From the NCBI GenBank assembly GCA_020310875.1, contig CM035406.1, forward strand, positions 219,649,363-219,713,362: 64,000 bases of DNA. The letters are read 5' to 3'. The notes below the pieces were generated by a model. The model ran no database searches. It saw nothing but the letters and a program-made list of their open reading frames with translations, and was not told the DNA's origin. The translations under genes were made by a program, and so were the position numbers. Shown here one piece after another: positions 20,346 through 30,772 of the stretch (within the stretch, counting starts at the first letter, position 1; each line of letters starts with the position of its first letter). This DNA is from Ceratopteris richardii (lineage: Eukaryota; Streptophyta; Polypodiopsida; Polypodiales; Pteridaceae).

Positions 20346-23300
20346 ATGGGAGATTCTCTTCAGATAGAGAAATTGGATAGAGAAAACTATCCAGCATGGT
20401 CTATGAGGATGGAAGCTCATCTCATGAGCAAAGATTTGATAGGATACATCATAGGTGAAGAAGAAAAGCCTCAGTTCAGAGATCCTAGTGTTCCAACTAG
20501 GGAGGAATTATCAGATTTGAAGACTTGGATGAAGAAAGATGCTCAAGCTAGGAGCATTATCTATATGACAATTAATGATTACTTGCTACCTCACATTAGA
20601 GGTCTTGAAAGTGCAAGTGATATATGGAATGATTTGGAGGAGCATTTCCAAAACACCACAAAGTCAAGAAAGGCATCTTTGTGGGCAGAATTTACTACAT
20701 TCAAGAAGAAGGCCTCTCAATCCATCTCAGATTATGTAACAAGGATGAAGGACATTGCAGATGCATTAGGAGCAGTTGATGAAGACATTGAGGAGGATAA
20801 ATTGGTAAGGCGAATCCTTACAGCTTTGAGAGGTGATGACAAATGGAAGCCATTCATTTTGTCTACTGAATTATCACTTGATCATTTCACTCTTGATTTA
20901 AATCAGTTGCTAGGACATATGCTAACCTTTGAGCAGGATGTCAAAGGTGAAAGTGATAAGAGTGCAGGTCAAGCAATGCATTCAAAGGATAAGAAGAATA
21001 ATATCAAAGGAAAGCAACAAGCAAATGAAGATGAAGGCACAACTAGCCAAGCTAACTTCCTAAGAGGAAGAGGAGGTGGCAAAGGTAGAGGAAGAGGCAG
21101 GAGTAATAAAGATGGAGTCAAAGCTTGCTAGATTTGTGGTAAGACAAATCACTTAGCTAATGATTGTTGGCATAATACTCAGAGTAATGGTGGATTTTAA
21201 TCAGAATTTTAATTCAAGAGGAAGAGGTGGTAGAAATCAAAGAGGTAATTTCAGAGGTAGAGTACTTTGGAAGAAGTGCATGTAGAGGATTCCAAAGTCA
21301 ACAATACAACAATACCTACTACAATTATGCTTCAGATCAGAAGGAGGATTCAATATTGATAATGAATGCAACATGTGAAAGGCAAATTGAAGACCAAAGA
21401 GTCTTCTACATTGACTCAGGGTGTAGCAATCACTTGAGTGGCAACATAGCTTTGATGACTGATTTGGATAGTAAGGTAACTAATCATGTAGTTCAAATAG
21501 GTGACAATACAAAGCATAATGTGAAGTCAATTGGATCAGTGAAGGCCAAGGATGGTAGTAGTCTCTTGAGTAAGGTTTTGTATGTTCCTACAATTCCTAA
21601 GAATCTGATAAGTGTAGGTCAAATTATTGAAAAAGGTTATGAAGTTAGGTTCACTAATGAAGGAGTGTTTGTGGAAGACCCTAGCAATGGGTATAAACAA
21701 ATTGTTTTAGGGAAGAAAGAAGGAAGATTGTTCACATTGAAGGTCCAAGGTAATGTTGGTCATGCCTTGTATACCTATGGAGGACATAAGATCTCTGAGT
21801 TAGATCTTTGGCACAAAAGGCTTGGGCATTTCAATGAAAGAGGTATTAAAGATATGGTTAACAATGGTTCAGTGCTTGGATTGCCTAATGTTGCAGGTCA
21901 ACATATGACATACAGATGTGAGGCATGTCAATTAGGTAAAGCTCATAAGCAATCTTATTCCAAGCGTGGTTTTATGTATTCAGAAAAGCTTGAGTTGGTA
22001 CACACAGATGTGTGGGGACCATCAAAGTATTTCAGTATCAATGGTTCAAGGTATTATGTGATTTATGTTGATGATGCTACCAGATGGATCACTATATATG
22101 TGATCAAAGATAAATCAGAGGTATTCAATACATTCAAACATTATCATGTGTATGCAGAGAGAATTACAGGTCATAAGTTGAAGAGATTAAGGTCACATGG
22201 AGGGGGAGAATATTTCTCTAATGCGTTCAGTGATTACTTGTGCAATGCAGGTATAAAGAGAGAGGTTACTTGTAGGTACTCTCCTCAACAAAATGGTGTA
22301 GCAGAAAGGCGGAATAGAACTCTTGTTGAGTTTGCAAGATCCATGATGGACAAAAATTGCCCAAATTATTTGTGGATTGAGGCTGTAAGTATAGCTATTT
22401 ATTTGGTTAATAGATTACCATGTAAAGCTTTCCAGGGTATGACACCATATGAGGCATGGTGGGGTAAGATACCTACTCTAAATCATTGCAAAGTATTTGG
22501 ATGTTTGGCATATGCATATGTGCCATCTCAATTGAGGCATAAATTGGAGCCTAAAGCTGAAAAGTATGTATTCATTGGATATTATGATAAGCAGATGGGA
22601 TATAGATTGTGGAGTCCAGCCACAAAACAATTCCTTGTGTCTAAGGATGTTACATTTGATGAGCAAGGTACTTGGTATGCAGGTACAATCAATATTTATG
22701 TAGGTGATGAAGAAATTGTGTGTCAAAAGAAATGTAAATCAAAGGTTCAGATATTTGATGAAGAGGAGAACAATGAAGTATAGGTTGAAGTAGAAGGAGT
22801 GCCAAGGTTTGATCCAGAATGTGATGAACCAGAAACCTCAAGAAGTGGAGAACTCAGAAGGTCAACAAGGAACAAATGGCAACCTACAAGGTATAGCGAT
22901 GACACTTCTTTTTTGGCTACCAAAGATTATGCTTATATGATAAAGGCAGATGAAAATTGGGAGAAAGCTATGCAAGAAGAGTATGATGCATTGATGGAGA
23001 ATCAGACATGGGATTTGGTTCCTAAACCAAATAGTCAGAAGATCATTGGATGCAAATGGGTCTACAAGACAAAGAGATTTGCAGATGGAAGTGTGTCTAG
23101 ATATAAAGCTAGACTTGTTGTGAAAGGGTTTGCTCAGACATATGGTATAGATTATGATGAGACCTATAGTCCTATGGAAAAGATGACAACCATCAGGACA
23201 CTCATAGCTATTGCTGCATGTAAAGGTTGGAATTTATGTCAATTAGATGTGAATAATGCTTTTCTATATATTTGAGATGATGTTTTCATGGAGCAACCAC

Positions 23301-24457
23301 AAGGATGTAGAGATGAAAGGTATCCAGAATATGTATGTAAGCTCAAGAGAGCTTTGTATGGTTTGAAGTAGGCCCCAAGGGCATGGAATTATAGACTTGT
23401 GAAGTTCTTGAAAGAACTTGGATTCCAAGTATCTAAAGCAGATAGTAGCTTGCTTGTCAAAGTAAGTGATGATGGGTTCATTTACATGTGCATATATGTT
23501 GATGATATAATTCTTACAGGTACAGATGAGAAAGGCATTCAAAGCCTAAAGAAACGAATGGAGAAAGAATTCAAGATTAGTGACTTGGGAGACTTGTCAT
23601 ATTTCTTGGGCATGGAGATCTCATACACTCAACATGGAGTGTATATAACTCAAGAAAGGTACTTGAAGAACTTGTTGATCAAGTTTAAAATGAATGATTG
23701 CAGGGTAGCACCTACTCCAATGGAGGTGAATCACAAATCAAGCAGCTATGGAGGAGAAGAGTTCAAAGACATGAAGCTATATCAAAGTTTGGTTGGTAGT
23801 CTGATCTATGCTACATTAACTAGACCTGACTTGTCATATGCAGTTGGAGTATTGTCTCAATTCATGCATTGTCCTAGGAAAGAACATTGGATTGCAGGAC
23901 AAAGAGTGTTGAGGTACATTAAGGGTACACTCAAAGAGGGTTTGTATTATGGTTTTACATCAGATACAAACATCAAGATATATAGTGATACAGATTGGGC
24001 AGGTAATCTAGATGATAGGAGATCAACATATGGATACTTGTGTTATGTGGGAGATAAGTTAATTTCTTGGTGTTCAAAGAAGCAACACACAGTTGCTTTG
24101 TCATCTACAGAAGCAGAGTATAAAGGTATGTTGGAAGCTGCAAAGGAAGTGATATGGCTTAAGACTCTAATGAAGAGTTTTGACATCATTCAGAGTACAC
24201 GCACTATTCATGGAGATAACATGAGTTCATCGTATTTAGCTGCTAATCATGTTTTTCATGCCAAGACTAAACATATTGAGATTCAGTATCACTTTCTAAG
24301 AGAGAAGGTGATGGATAAGGAGATTGAAGTGATACATACTTCAACAAAAGATCAGATAGCTGATATGCTAACCAAAAGTTTGGATGGACCAAAGCTACAG
24401 AGATTCAAGGACATGGCAGGCATAAAGAAGATAGATAAAACCTCAATTGATGATTGA
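20346..24457 (+). pseudogene. Cop-A gag-pol remains
   Basis: The start MGDSLQIEKLDRENYPAWSM equals that of Cop-B. Gag covers 20346-21131, with a CCHC zinc knuckle just after. The protease motif FYIDSGCSNHLSG lies near 21410, the HHCC region LDLWHKRLGHFNERGIK near 21800, the integrase core at about 22000-22330, RT with YVDDIILTG near 23495-23520, and RNase H with SDTDWAGNLDDRRST near 23985. Gene order and sequence follow the Cop-B polyprotein throughout. Broken copy. Confidence 0.9.
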
Positions 24458-24464
24458 GGGGGAG
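24452..24464 (+). promoter_or_regulatory. Cop-A polypurine tract
   Basis: GATTGAGGGGGAG lies directly before the TGTTGG start of the 3' LTR, the position of the second-strand primer. Confidence 0.85.
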
Positions 24465-24465
24465 C

Positions 24466-25488
24466 TGTTGGTGTAGGGCAATCAACAATTGAAGTTTTGA
24501 TGAAGGCTTGGAAGTCAAGGACTGAAGAAAAGATCAAGTTATGAAGCAAGAAGGAAGTGCATATCCAGAAGATGAAGATGTGTATACATATGTACATTAA
24601 TTTAGAGTCAGTTCATCATATACTTTTGTATGGTCATGAGCTTGTAAATATTTGCCTATATATACAAAGAAAATGTCGGGGCAAATAGGAGAGATTGTGT
24701 TAAAATAAGTTTTGAAGAGAATTAGATGTCAATAGACATTTTAGAAGTGAGTAGAATCTCTCTCATCACTCAAATGTAAATTTCTCAGAAATGGAAAAAT
24801 GTTGCACCTGATCTTTAAGAGTATTCTCCTTCTGTGTTGAATCTTTTGTGAAATGCTGTTGTACAAGTCTACGTCTATAGTTGATTGACCTCTCTACAAA
24901 TTTTCAGCTTCTAATTGTGATCAGGCTGAGATAATTGAGTGTAGGAACATTTATATGTGTAAGTGGAAAGAAGAGAAGTTGCATGAGGCACAAAATTTGA
25001 TGCTAATGTTTTGGTGAGTTCTCCTTCCACAGTGTAAAGTTTTGAGCAAGCAAGCACTCATTCTTTAAGTTGGAAGGTAAGCTACCTATGGCTAAAAGCA
25101 TTTGCATAAATGGGTTCTAGATTGAGAGAAAGAAGTGTTAGAATTTACAGGTGTCTGAATCCACTTCTCAAAAGAATAGTTTTAGACATAGGTGACTTGT
25201 TAAGATCGTTTCTCAAGATCTACTGAGTCGTTTGGAATGATTTGACTTGGAGGAGGTGTGCAAACTATAGAAGACACCTTGTGCAAAGTTTTATAAAATA
25301 CTTTACACATTTGATAAGTCAATGAGAGAGTTATGTGCAGCAGACTTTCTATAGAGTCTTCTTCTTCATAGTTTATCCAAAATTTTCATTGAGCCTCCAA
25401 ATTAGTGAAGATTTTGAGTTACTCTTGATATAGAGGTGTTCTAAATTCAAGAGTAGCTTGTTCTTTTGGAGATTAACACTCTCCATCA
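24466..25488 (+). repeat. Cop-A 3' LTR
   Basis: 1023 bp, the same ends as the 5' LTR, followed by the second ACTAT target copy. Confidence 0.93.
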
Positions 25489-25493
25489 ACTAT

Positions 25494-26069
25494 GTTATTT
25501 TGGACGATTACAATGTAGAAATATAGAGAGTCACGGGTAAGATTCCTTCCTTCACTACCCACTTTCAACCCGAAGACCTTCCTCCAGAGGTGCAGAAAGG
25601 CAAAATCCATCAACCGACATGGCGGCAGAAAGTTCTCGAGACATATCTTGAAATGCTATACACATGGAACAATGCGCCTTTACATCTACTTTACAATCCA
25701 TCCTAGGGCCCCGTTCCATGACGCAGATCATGGAAAGCATTCAACATAAAGGTACAGAATAATGCTCAATGTAAGGAGTGGCTCAATTATCCATACATAG
25801 CACCACCACAGGGACCACCATGGACAGCGTACATGATGGCCACAATTCGACATTGGATGCCTCGACTAAAGCCCATGCCAGATGTTGTAGCCCAAATGGT
25901 GCTCAAAATTTTGGATATGATGCAAGTTGTACTCAAAACTTTTAGAAATGCAGCAGCACCACGAGTACGTCTACCAGGGTTTACCAATGGAAATTACGAT
26001 TTGGAGTATGACATGAGCACCACCCCCAACATTCGTGTGGCTTACGCTTGGCATGCACGAATCAAATAC
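25494..26069 (+). pseudogene. OTA-1 C-terminal domain, part right of Cop-A
   Basis: Readable blocks such as WLNYPYIAPPQGPPWTAYM, DVVAQMVLKILDMMQVVLKT and NGNYDLEYDMSTTPN align with OTA-3 near 42440-42200 (WVNYPYFSPPRAP, DIAAMMCMKMFELMMVVFKT) and with OTA-4 near 55000-54800. The match to OTA-3 stops at about 26069 (YAWHARIKYL), where the copia-like filler begins. Confidence 0.65.
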
Positions 26070-26121
26070 CTAGATCTTTGCCAGAAAAAGCTTGGACACT
26101 TCAATGAAAGAGCTATTAAAG
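26070..26121 (+). repeat. 52-bp copia-derived filler at the OTA-1/OTA-2 junction
   Basis: 46 of 52 bases match Cop-A 21801-21852, the part that codes LDLWHKRLGHFNERGIK in the copia integrase zinc region. Upstream sequence is OTA-1 and downstream sequence is OTA-2-like, so the piece sits exactly at a join. It has no LTR or target duplication of its own and looks like template-copied filler from repair of a break. Confidence 0.7.
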
Positions 26122-27213
26122 TAGATCCCAGAGTCACCCTTGCCACAAACATCCCCTCAACAATCTAAAATGAAACCTCCTGCACCTATGCAACCAATAT
26201 GCTTCTGACTCTCACAACCTGTAATAACCCAAGGCACTACTAGGTGCAATGACTCCTCCAGAGGCCACCACCCAAGAAACTACTACTGAAGCCGGAGAGA
26301 TTCCTACCTCCATTGGTGTAGATGCTTTTACTTTCTTGATACCTAATCTTGAGGCAGAGCCCTCTAATATGAATTTTGATTTTGAAATGCATGATGCATT
26401 TTCTAGTGAGTTTCATTTTCCAAAAGGGGAGTTTTTCTCTCAAGAATAGGAATGCCCTAGCTATCCTACTACACCCCCAGACCAACCACAAGAACAGGTA
26501 GTATCCAGTTCAGATGCTGAAGATAGAATAGTGACTCATGATGAAGAAAACGATGATGAAGCTAGTCAAAACACTCTTGAATTGCAAGAAGACCAACCGG
26601 ACTCAAGGTGATACAAGCACCCACAAAGATGACACATTTGAAGCCACCGCCTATACACTGGCCATCCAAAAATTATACTGCAATATGAAAGGAGTGTGGG
26701 TGTGCAGACAGTTATCCGAAGAACAAAGTCATGAAATACTAGAGCAAGAACTCGCTAGCGGTGGATTTGAAGACTCTTTCATTCAAGGTTTCAAAGAACT
26801 AGTAAAATCTATGGGAACTGTTGAAACATTCCATTTTCTAAAGAGAAAACCCTTACCACAGTTCAATCCTCAAAGAATATATCTAATTTTGAAACCCGAT
26901 TAGTACACCCATGTGCCCATAGAAGGCCAGTCCTCTAGACATATGGACGAAGCACCATCAACATCAGAACCCCCACCCGAATCACCCATAGCAAAAGCTA
27001 TAATCATCATTGACTCCCCACCTTGACCAACAACCTGCATCCAAGAAACCATCAATGAAATCCCAACCACATCATCTGAACCTCCTTCATCTCCTCTGCA
27101 TCTAGTTTCCCTAGTACGCTTGAGCTCACCCCCATCATCCCTATTCACAACAAGTACCGTAGTTCAAACTATCCTCCATCAAACACCCCCAACTCTAACC
27201 AAAACCCAGGCAC
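26122..27213 (+). mobile_element. OTA-2: fragment of OTA-type 3' coding region, left part
   Basis: The order repeats that of the OTA-1 3' frames: an acidic stretch (SDAEDRIVTHDEENDDEASQ, near 26515-26580), a GAPTYT-like marker (EATAYTLAIQKLY, near 26640), then a Pro/Thr/Ser-rich region. Since OTA-1 already has these parts at 16617-18087, this is a second element. It is a broken fragment without LTRs. Chr-1 is inserted at its right end. Confidence 0.6.
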
Positions 27214-27908
27214 CTGTGTAGGGAGCACTAGATTGTGCTCTCTGACTACGGTGGACAAGATTTCCGAAATACACTTATGATTACAAGAACACCCACGTAG
27301 GGAAAATAATACAAGAAGATGTAGCCGGTACGAGACGTCCCACAACCCAGGACCAATAGGTATGGAAAATAGAACTAGAGATGATACATGAAATCCCACA
27401 ACCCAGGATCGTAAGTATGAGACAAGATATATGGATTACAAGAACTCCCCTCTGGGAGATGGACTAGATACAAGAAAGAACTCGACAAGATCTCGTACTA
27501 CGAGATTACAAGAGGACGAGACTAGATGTCCAGGATACAAGACTAGACTGGACTGGAACAAGGAACAAGACAAGAACAGGAACTGGAACTTGGAGAGCAC
27601 TTACTTGGTGGTCACGACTCCTTGAGCTCCCAAGACTGGTATTGGCAAGACTGATTATGAATGTGGCCAACCCCTCCTTATATAGGTTTTCAAGGGCGGT
27701 TCATGAAAGGTGTTTACGAATTGATGATGTCATCAATTCAAAACATGAGCTCTAGATATCCGAATCAGGCAAGTAGACATTTCATCTTAGGGTTTTGGCA
27801 CGTTTCGGACGCAATGGAAGCATTGGTTTTCCCTAATTCTGAGCCAATCATGAGATACAGGGTTCACATGGAATCTAAGGTTGAGGATGGTTTCCTTTGT
27901 CCATGACA
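27214..27908 (-). repeat. Chr-1 3' LTR
   Basis: 695 bp, minus-strand start TGTCATGGACAAAGG at 27908. It has a TATA-like TATATAAGG near 27680. Next to it, 27909-27924 read on the minus strand is AGTGGGAGGTGA-type purine sequence, the polypurine tract. Confidence 0.9.
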
Positions 27909-28706
27909 TCACCTCCCACTTAAGCGACGAGTTCCACGAGAAGCGGTCATGTTATCTGGTCTCGACTTCGTTGGATTTCTCTTATGGAATTCTCGAACCT
28001 TGATTGGTGCTCTTTGAAGGTTTTCCACAGGTTCCCAAGTACGATCACTGATGTCATACCCTTTCCAATGAATAAGATATTCCAATCTTCCTCGGGATAT
28101 TCTAGAATCTAGGACATGCTCGACTTCAAATTCTTCATGATCATCAATCTCGATAGGTGGTGAAGGACTAGGTCTCTCCCCCCTCAATGGTGAAATTTGA
28201 TATGGTTCCAACATGGATACATGGAAAACTGGATGTATTCTCATAGTACTTGGTAGCTGGATCTTGAAGGTGACTGGATTAATCTTGGCCAAGATGGTAA
28301 ATGGACCAAATCTTTGATGATTTAACTTTGCACAAGGTCTTGATGTTTGCAAATTGTTTCTGAGTAACCATACTTTATCCCCAATTTGATACGATGGATT
28401 CTGGACACGATGTTGATCTGCATAGTACTTATATTGTTCTTGCGCTTTATGGATCTCTTCCTTGACTTCTTTGTGAATGTCCATCAGGTACTGGGCCTTG
28501 TCTCTAGCAGTCGGGTTCTTGACATGATTTGAGAATTGTATATCCATCCTTGGATGTTGTCCATAATTTGCAAAGAAGGGAGTCTGCTTGGTAGATGCAT
28601 GAACACTATTGTTATAAGCAAACTCTGCAAAGGGTAAAAGCTCAAACCAATCATTTTGATGATAGTTGCTAGTGCAACGCAGATAGTGCTCTAGGACTTG
28701 ATTCAC
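27909..28706 (-). pseudogene. Chr-1 integrase C-terminus and chromodomain
   Basis: 265 residues. The N-terminal part is the end of the integrase ([48 protein letters not shown], a GPY/F module). A chromodomain follows: [20 protein letters not shown], then IHWKGYD and [14 protein letters not shown], with the aromatic residues expected for binding methylated histone H3 tails. Chromoviruses are thought to use this domain to direct integration to heterochromatin. Confidence 0.9.
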
Positions 28707-29330
28707 CCGTTCTGTTTGTCCATCAGTCTGTGGACGATTTGCTGTAGATAGTTTAACTTGAACACCAAGGAGCTTGCAAAGACTGTTCCAAAAGCTGGAT
28801 ATGAACTATAGACCTTGATCACTGACAATGTCATCAAACAATCCATGAAGCCTAAATATATACCTGAGAAAAAGTCTAGCAATGGCTGCACCTGTGATTG
28901 CCTTTGGTAGTTGGAATGAAGTGTGCCATCTTTGTAAATCTATCCACAATAACAAGAATGTCATCATACTTATCTGACTTTGGTAGATTTGTGATGAAAT
29001 CCATAGACAATGAAGCCCATGGCCTTTCTGGAATAGGTAGAGGTTGCAAGAGGTCATGAGGTTATGTCGGGGTACCTTAGATCTATTGCAAGTATCACAG
29101 GTTCGAATGTATTCTTTCACTTCCTTCCACATTTGAGGCCACCAAAAGTCCCTGGATATGAGTTCTATTGTTTTATTCACTCCAAAATGTCCTGCTGCAA
29201 GGTTGTCATGGCGTTGTTGAAGTACTTGGATCCTGGGCTTTCCTGGAGGGACATACAATAGGTTCTTATAGAGTAGTAACCCCTCCTTTTCCTGAAAGTC
29301 GTTTACTTCTTGGAATTTCCCTTCTTGAGC
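28707..29330 (-). pseudogene. Chr-1 integrase zinc module and core
   Basis: QQRHDNLAAGHFGVNKTIEL, then DFWWPQMWKEVKEYIRTCDTC is a standard HHCC zinc finger; the core follows, with DIVSDQG near its second catalytic Asp. There is one zinc module here, in contrast to the OTA elements. Broken. Confidence 0.8.
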
Positions 29331-29333
29331 TTT

Positions 29334-29735
29334 CTACTTAATGTTACAAAACAGTTCATCTTGTGGTCGATTCTCACGGATCAATTGATCCAAAGCTGAA
29401 TCTTCATGATGGCTTGAAGAGATAGTTGCTAACTGGAGATACTCAGGCTTGAGTAATACGCTCTCTTGTTGATCAAAGGCCTCTTCACCCTTCTTTGGTG
29501 CAAGGTAAGATCTTCTGCATAGGGCATCTGTCTGACATTGTTGACGTCCAGGACGGTATGTGATGACAAAGTCAAATCTGGATAAAAAGTTACTCCATCT
29601 AGATTGCCTTGTATTGAGAGTCCGGGTGGTCATAAAATACTCTAGGTTCTTGTGATCTGAATACACAGTGACTTTATGAGCTGCTTCTTCTAGATGGTGA
29701 CGCCATGTATCAAACACGTCTACTATGGCAAGAAG
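29334..29735 (-). pseudogene. Chr-1 RNase H, part left of Cop-B
   Basis: HKVTVYSDHKNLEYFMTTRT, then LNTRQSRWSNFLSRFDFVIT and YRPGRQQCQTDAL are the C-terminal RNase H motifs of chromoviruses. Cop-B separates it from the N-terminal RNase H at 36173-36528. Confidence 0.85.
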
Positions 29736-30757
29736 TGATGGAGAGTGTTAATCTCCAAAAGAAAAAGTTAACCTTGAATTTAGATCACCTCTATATCAAG
29801 ATCAACTTTAGACTCCACCTAATTTAGAGAATCTTCATCAAATTATCAGAAAATTGATTATTCTGAAAATTTCAGTTTCTTCAGAAAAGTCTGCTGCAGA
29901 TTAGTCACTCATTGACTAATCAATCCTGTAAAGTTTTTGATAAAACTTTGCACAACACTTTGCCTTAAGGTTGCGCAACTTTGCCAAGTTAAATCTCTCA
30001 AAAAGATTAAGTATACACTGAGAAATGTGTGAAACACTTTACCTATGTCTGAAAGTGCTTCTCTGCAATGGCGACTTTGACACCTGCAACTTCTTAGCAC
30101 TGGTTCTCCCAAAGTAAATCCCGTTTGATCAAGATCTTTTAGCCATAGATAGCTTACCTTCCAACTTAGATTTTAAGCCCTCATTTGTGTAAAACTTTAC
30201 ACTGTAGACTGAGCAATGATCATTTCATTGAAGATGAAATGTGCGCCAGATTTCTCGACTGTTAGAACATTCTTACATATGAATGTTCCTAATCAAAATT
30301 CTCACAGCCTGATTACAATTAACCTCTCAAATTCTAGCCATAGATAGATTAGCTATGGACTTAGATACGTACAAAAGGATTTCTCAAAAGATTAAACACA
30401 GAGGGAGAAGACAGCAAAATATCGGGCGCAAAATTTTTCGATTTCTCAGAAAATTTACATCTAAGTGAGGATGGACAATTCACTCACTCTTCATGTGTCT
30501 AATGACACTAATTTCTCTCTCCCTATTCTCAAAATCTCTTTTGCTCTATTTGCCCGACATTTTCAAACATATTTATAGATGAATATATACAAGTGTATGA
30601 CTTAAACAAGGATATAAGTCAGCTAATGTACATATGTGTACATATCTTTGAGTTTTCTGAAAATATCCTTCCTTCAACCATCTGACTTTGTTTCCTTCTT
30701 GACTTCTTGACTTCATTTCTCCATAATCCTTCAATTGATGATTGTCATGCACCAACA
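29736..30757 (-). repeat. Cop-B 3' LTR
   Basis: 1022 bp, minus-strand start TGTTGGTGCATGACAATCAT at 30757, end CTCTCCATCA at 29736. A TATA-like stretch (TATATATTCATCTATAAATA) lies near 30570-30590 on the minus strand. Confidence 0.96.
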
Positions 30758-30770
30758 GCTCCCCCTCAAT
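30758..30770 (-). promoter_or_regulatory. Cop-B polypurine tract
   Basis: The minus strand reads GATTGAGGGGGAGC directly before the 3' LTR, identical in style to the Cop-A tract. Confidence 0.88.
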
Positions 30771-30772
30771 CA

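Larger units (their letters stand above)
19132..25488 (+). mobile_element. Cop-A: Ty1/copia (TNT1-like) element, both LTRs present, broken
   Basis: LTRs at 19132-20123 and 24466-25488 begin TGTTGGTG and end TCCATCA. ACTAT is duplicated at 19127-19131 and 25489-25493. A tRNA-iMet primer site and a polypurine tract are in place. The coding part runs gag, protease, integrase, RT, RNase H, the Ty1/copia order. By eye the LTRs differ at about 4% of sites plus one roughly 30-bp length difference, so it is clearly older than Cop-B. It carries a handful of breaks. Inserted in OTA-1. Confidence 0.95.
7926..26069 (+). mobile_element. OTA-1: Athila/Tat-type Ty3/gypsy element, broken, interrupted by Cop-A
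   Basis: Coding remains run gag, multiple zinc knuckles, protease, RT, RNase H, two HHCC modules, integrase core, a second retropepsin-like domain, then about 4 kb of 3' reading frames. The RT ([41 protein letters not shown]) is closest to the Athila/Tat group. No LTR is recognised at either end: the left edge abuts the presumed Fg-1 LTR, and the right edge breaks off at about 26069 inside the C-terminal domain. Heavily broken, with well over ten breaks. Cop-A sits at 19132-25488. Confidence 0.85.

Noticed and set aside
27909-28706. Host chromodomain (HP1/CMT-like) gene
   Set aside because: The chromodomain follows an integrase C-terminal module and lies next to an LTR and polypurine tract; it is the end of a chromovirus polyprotein.
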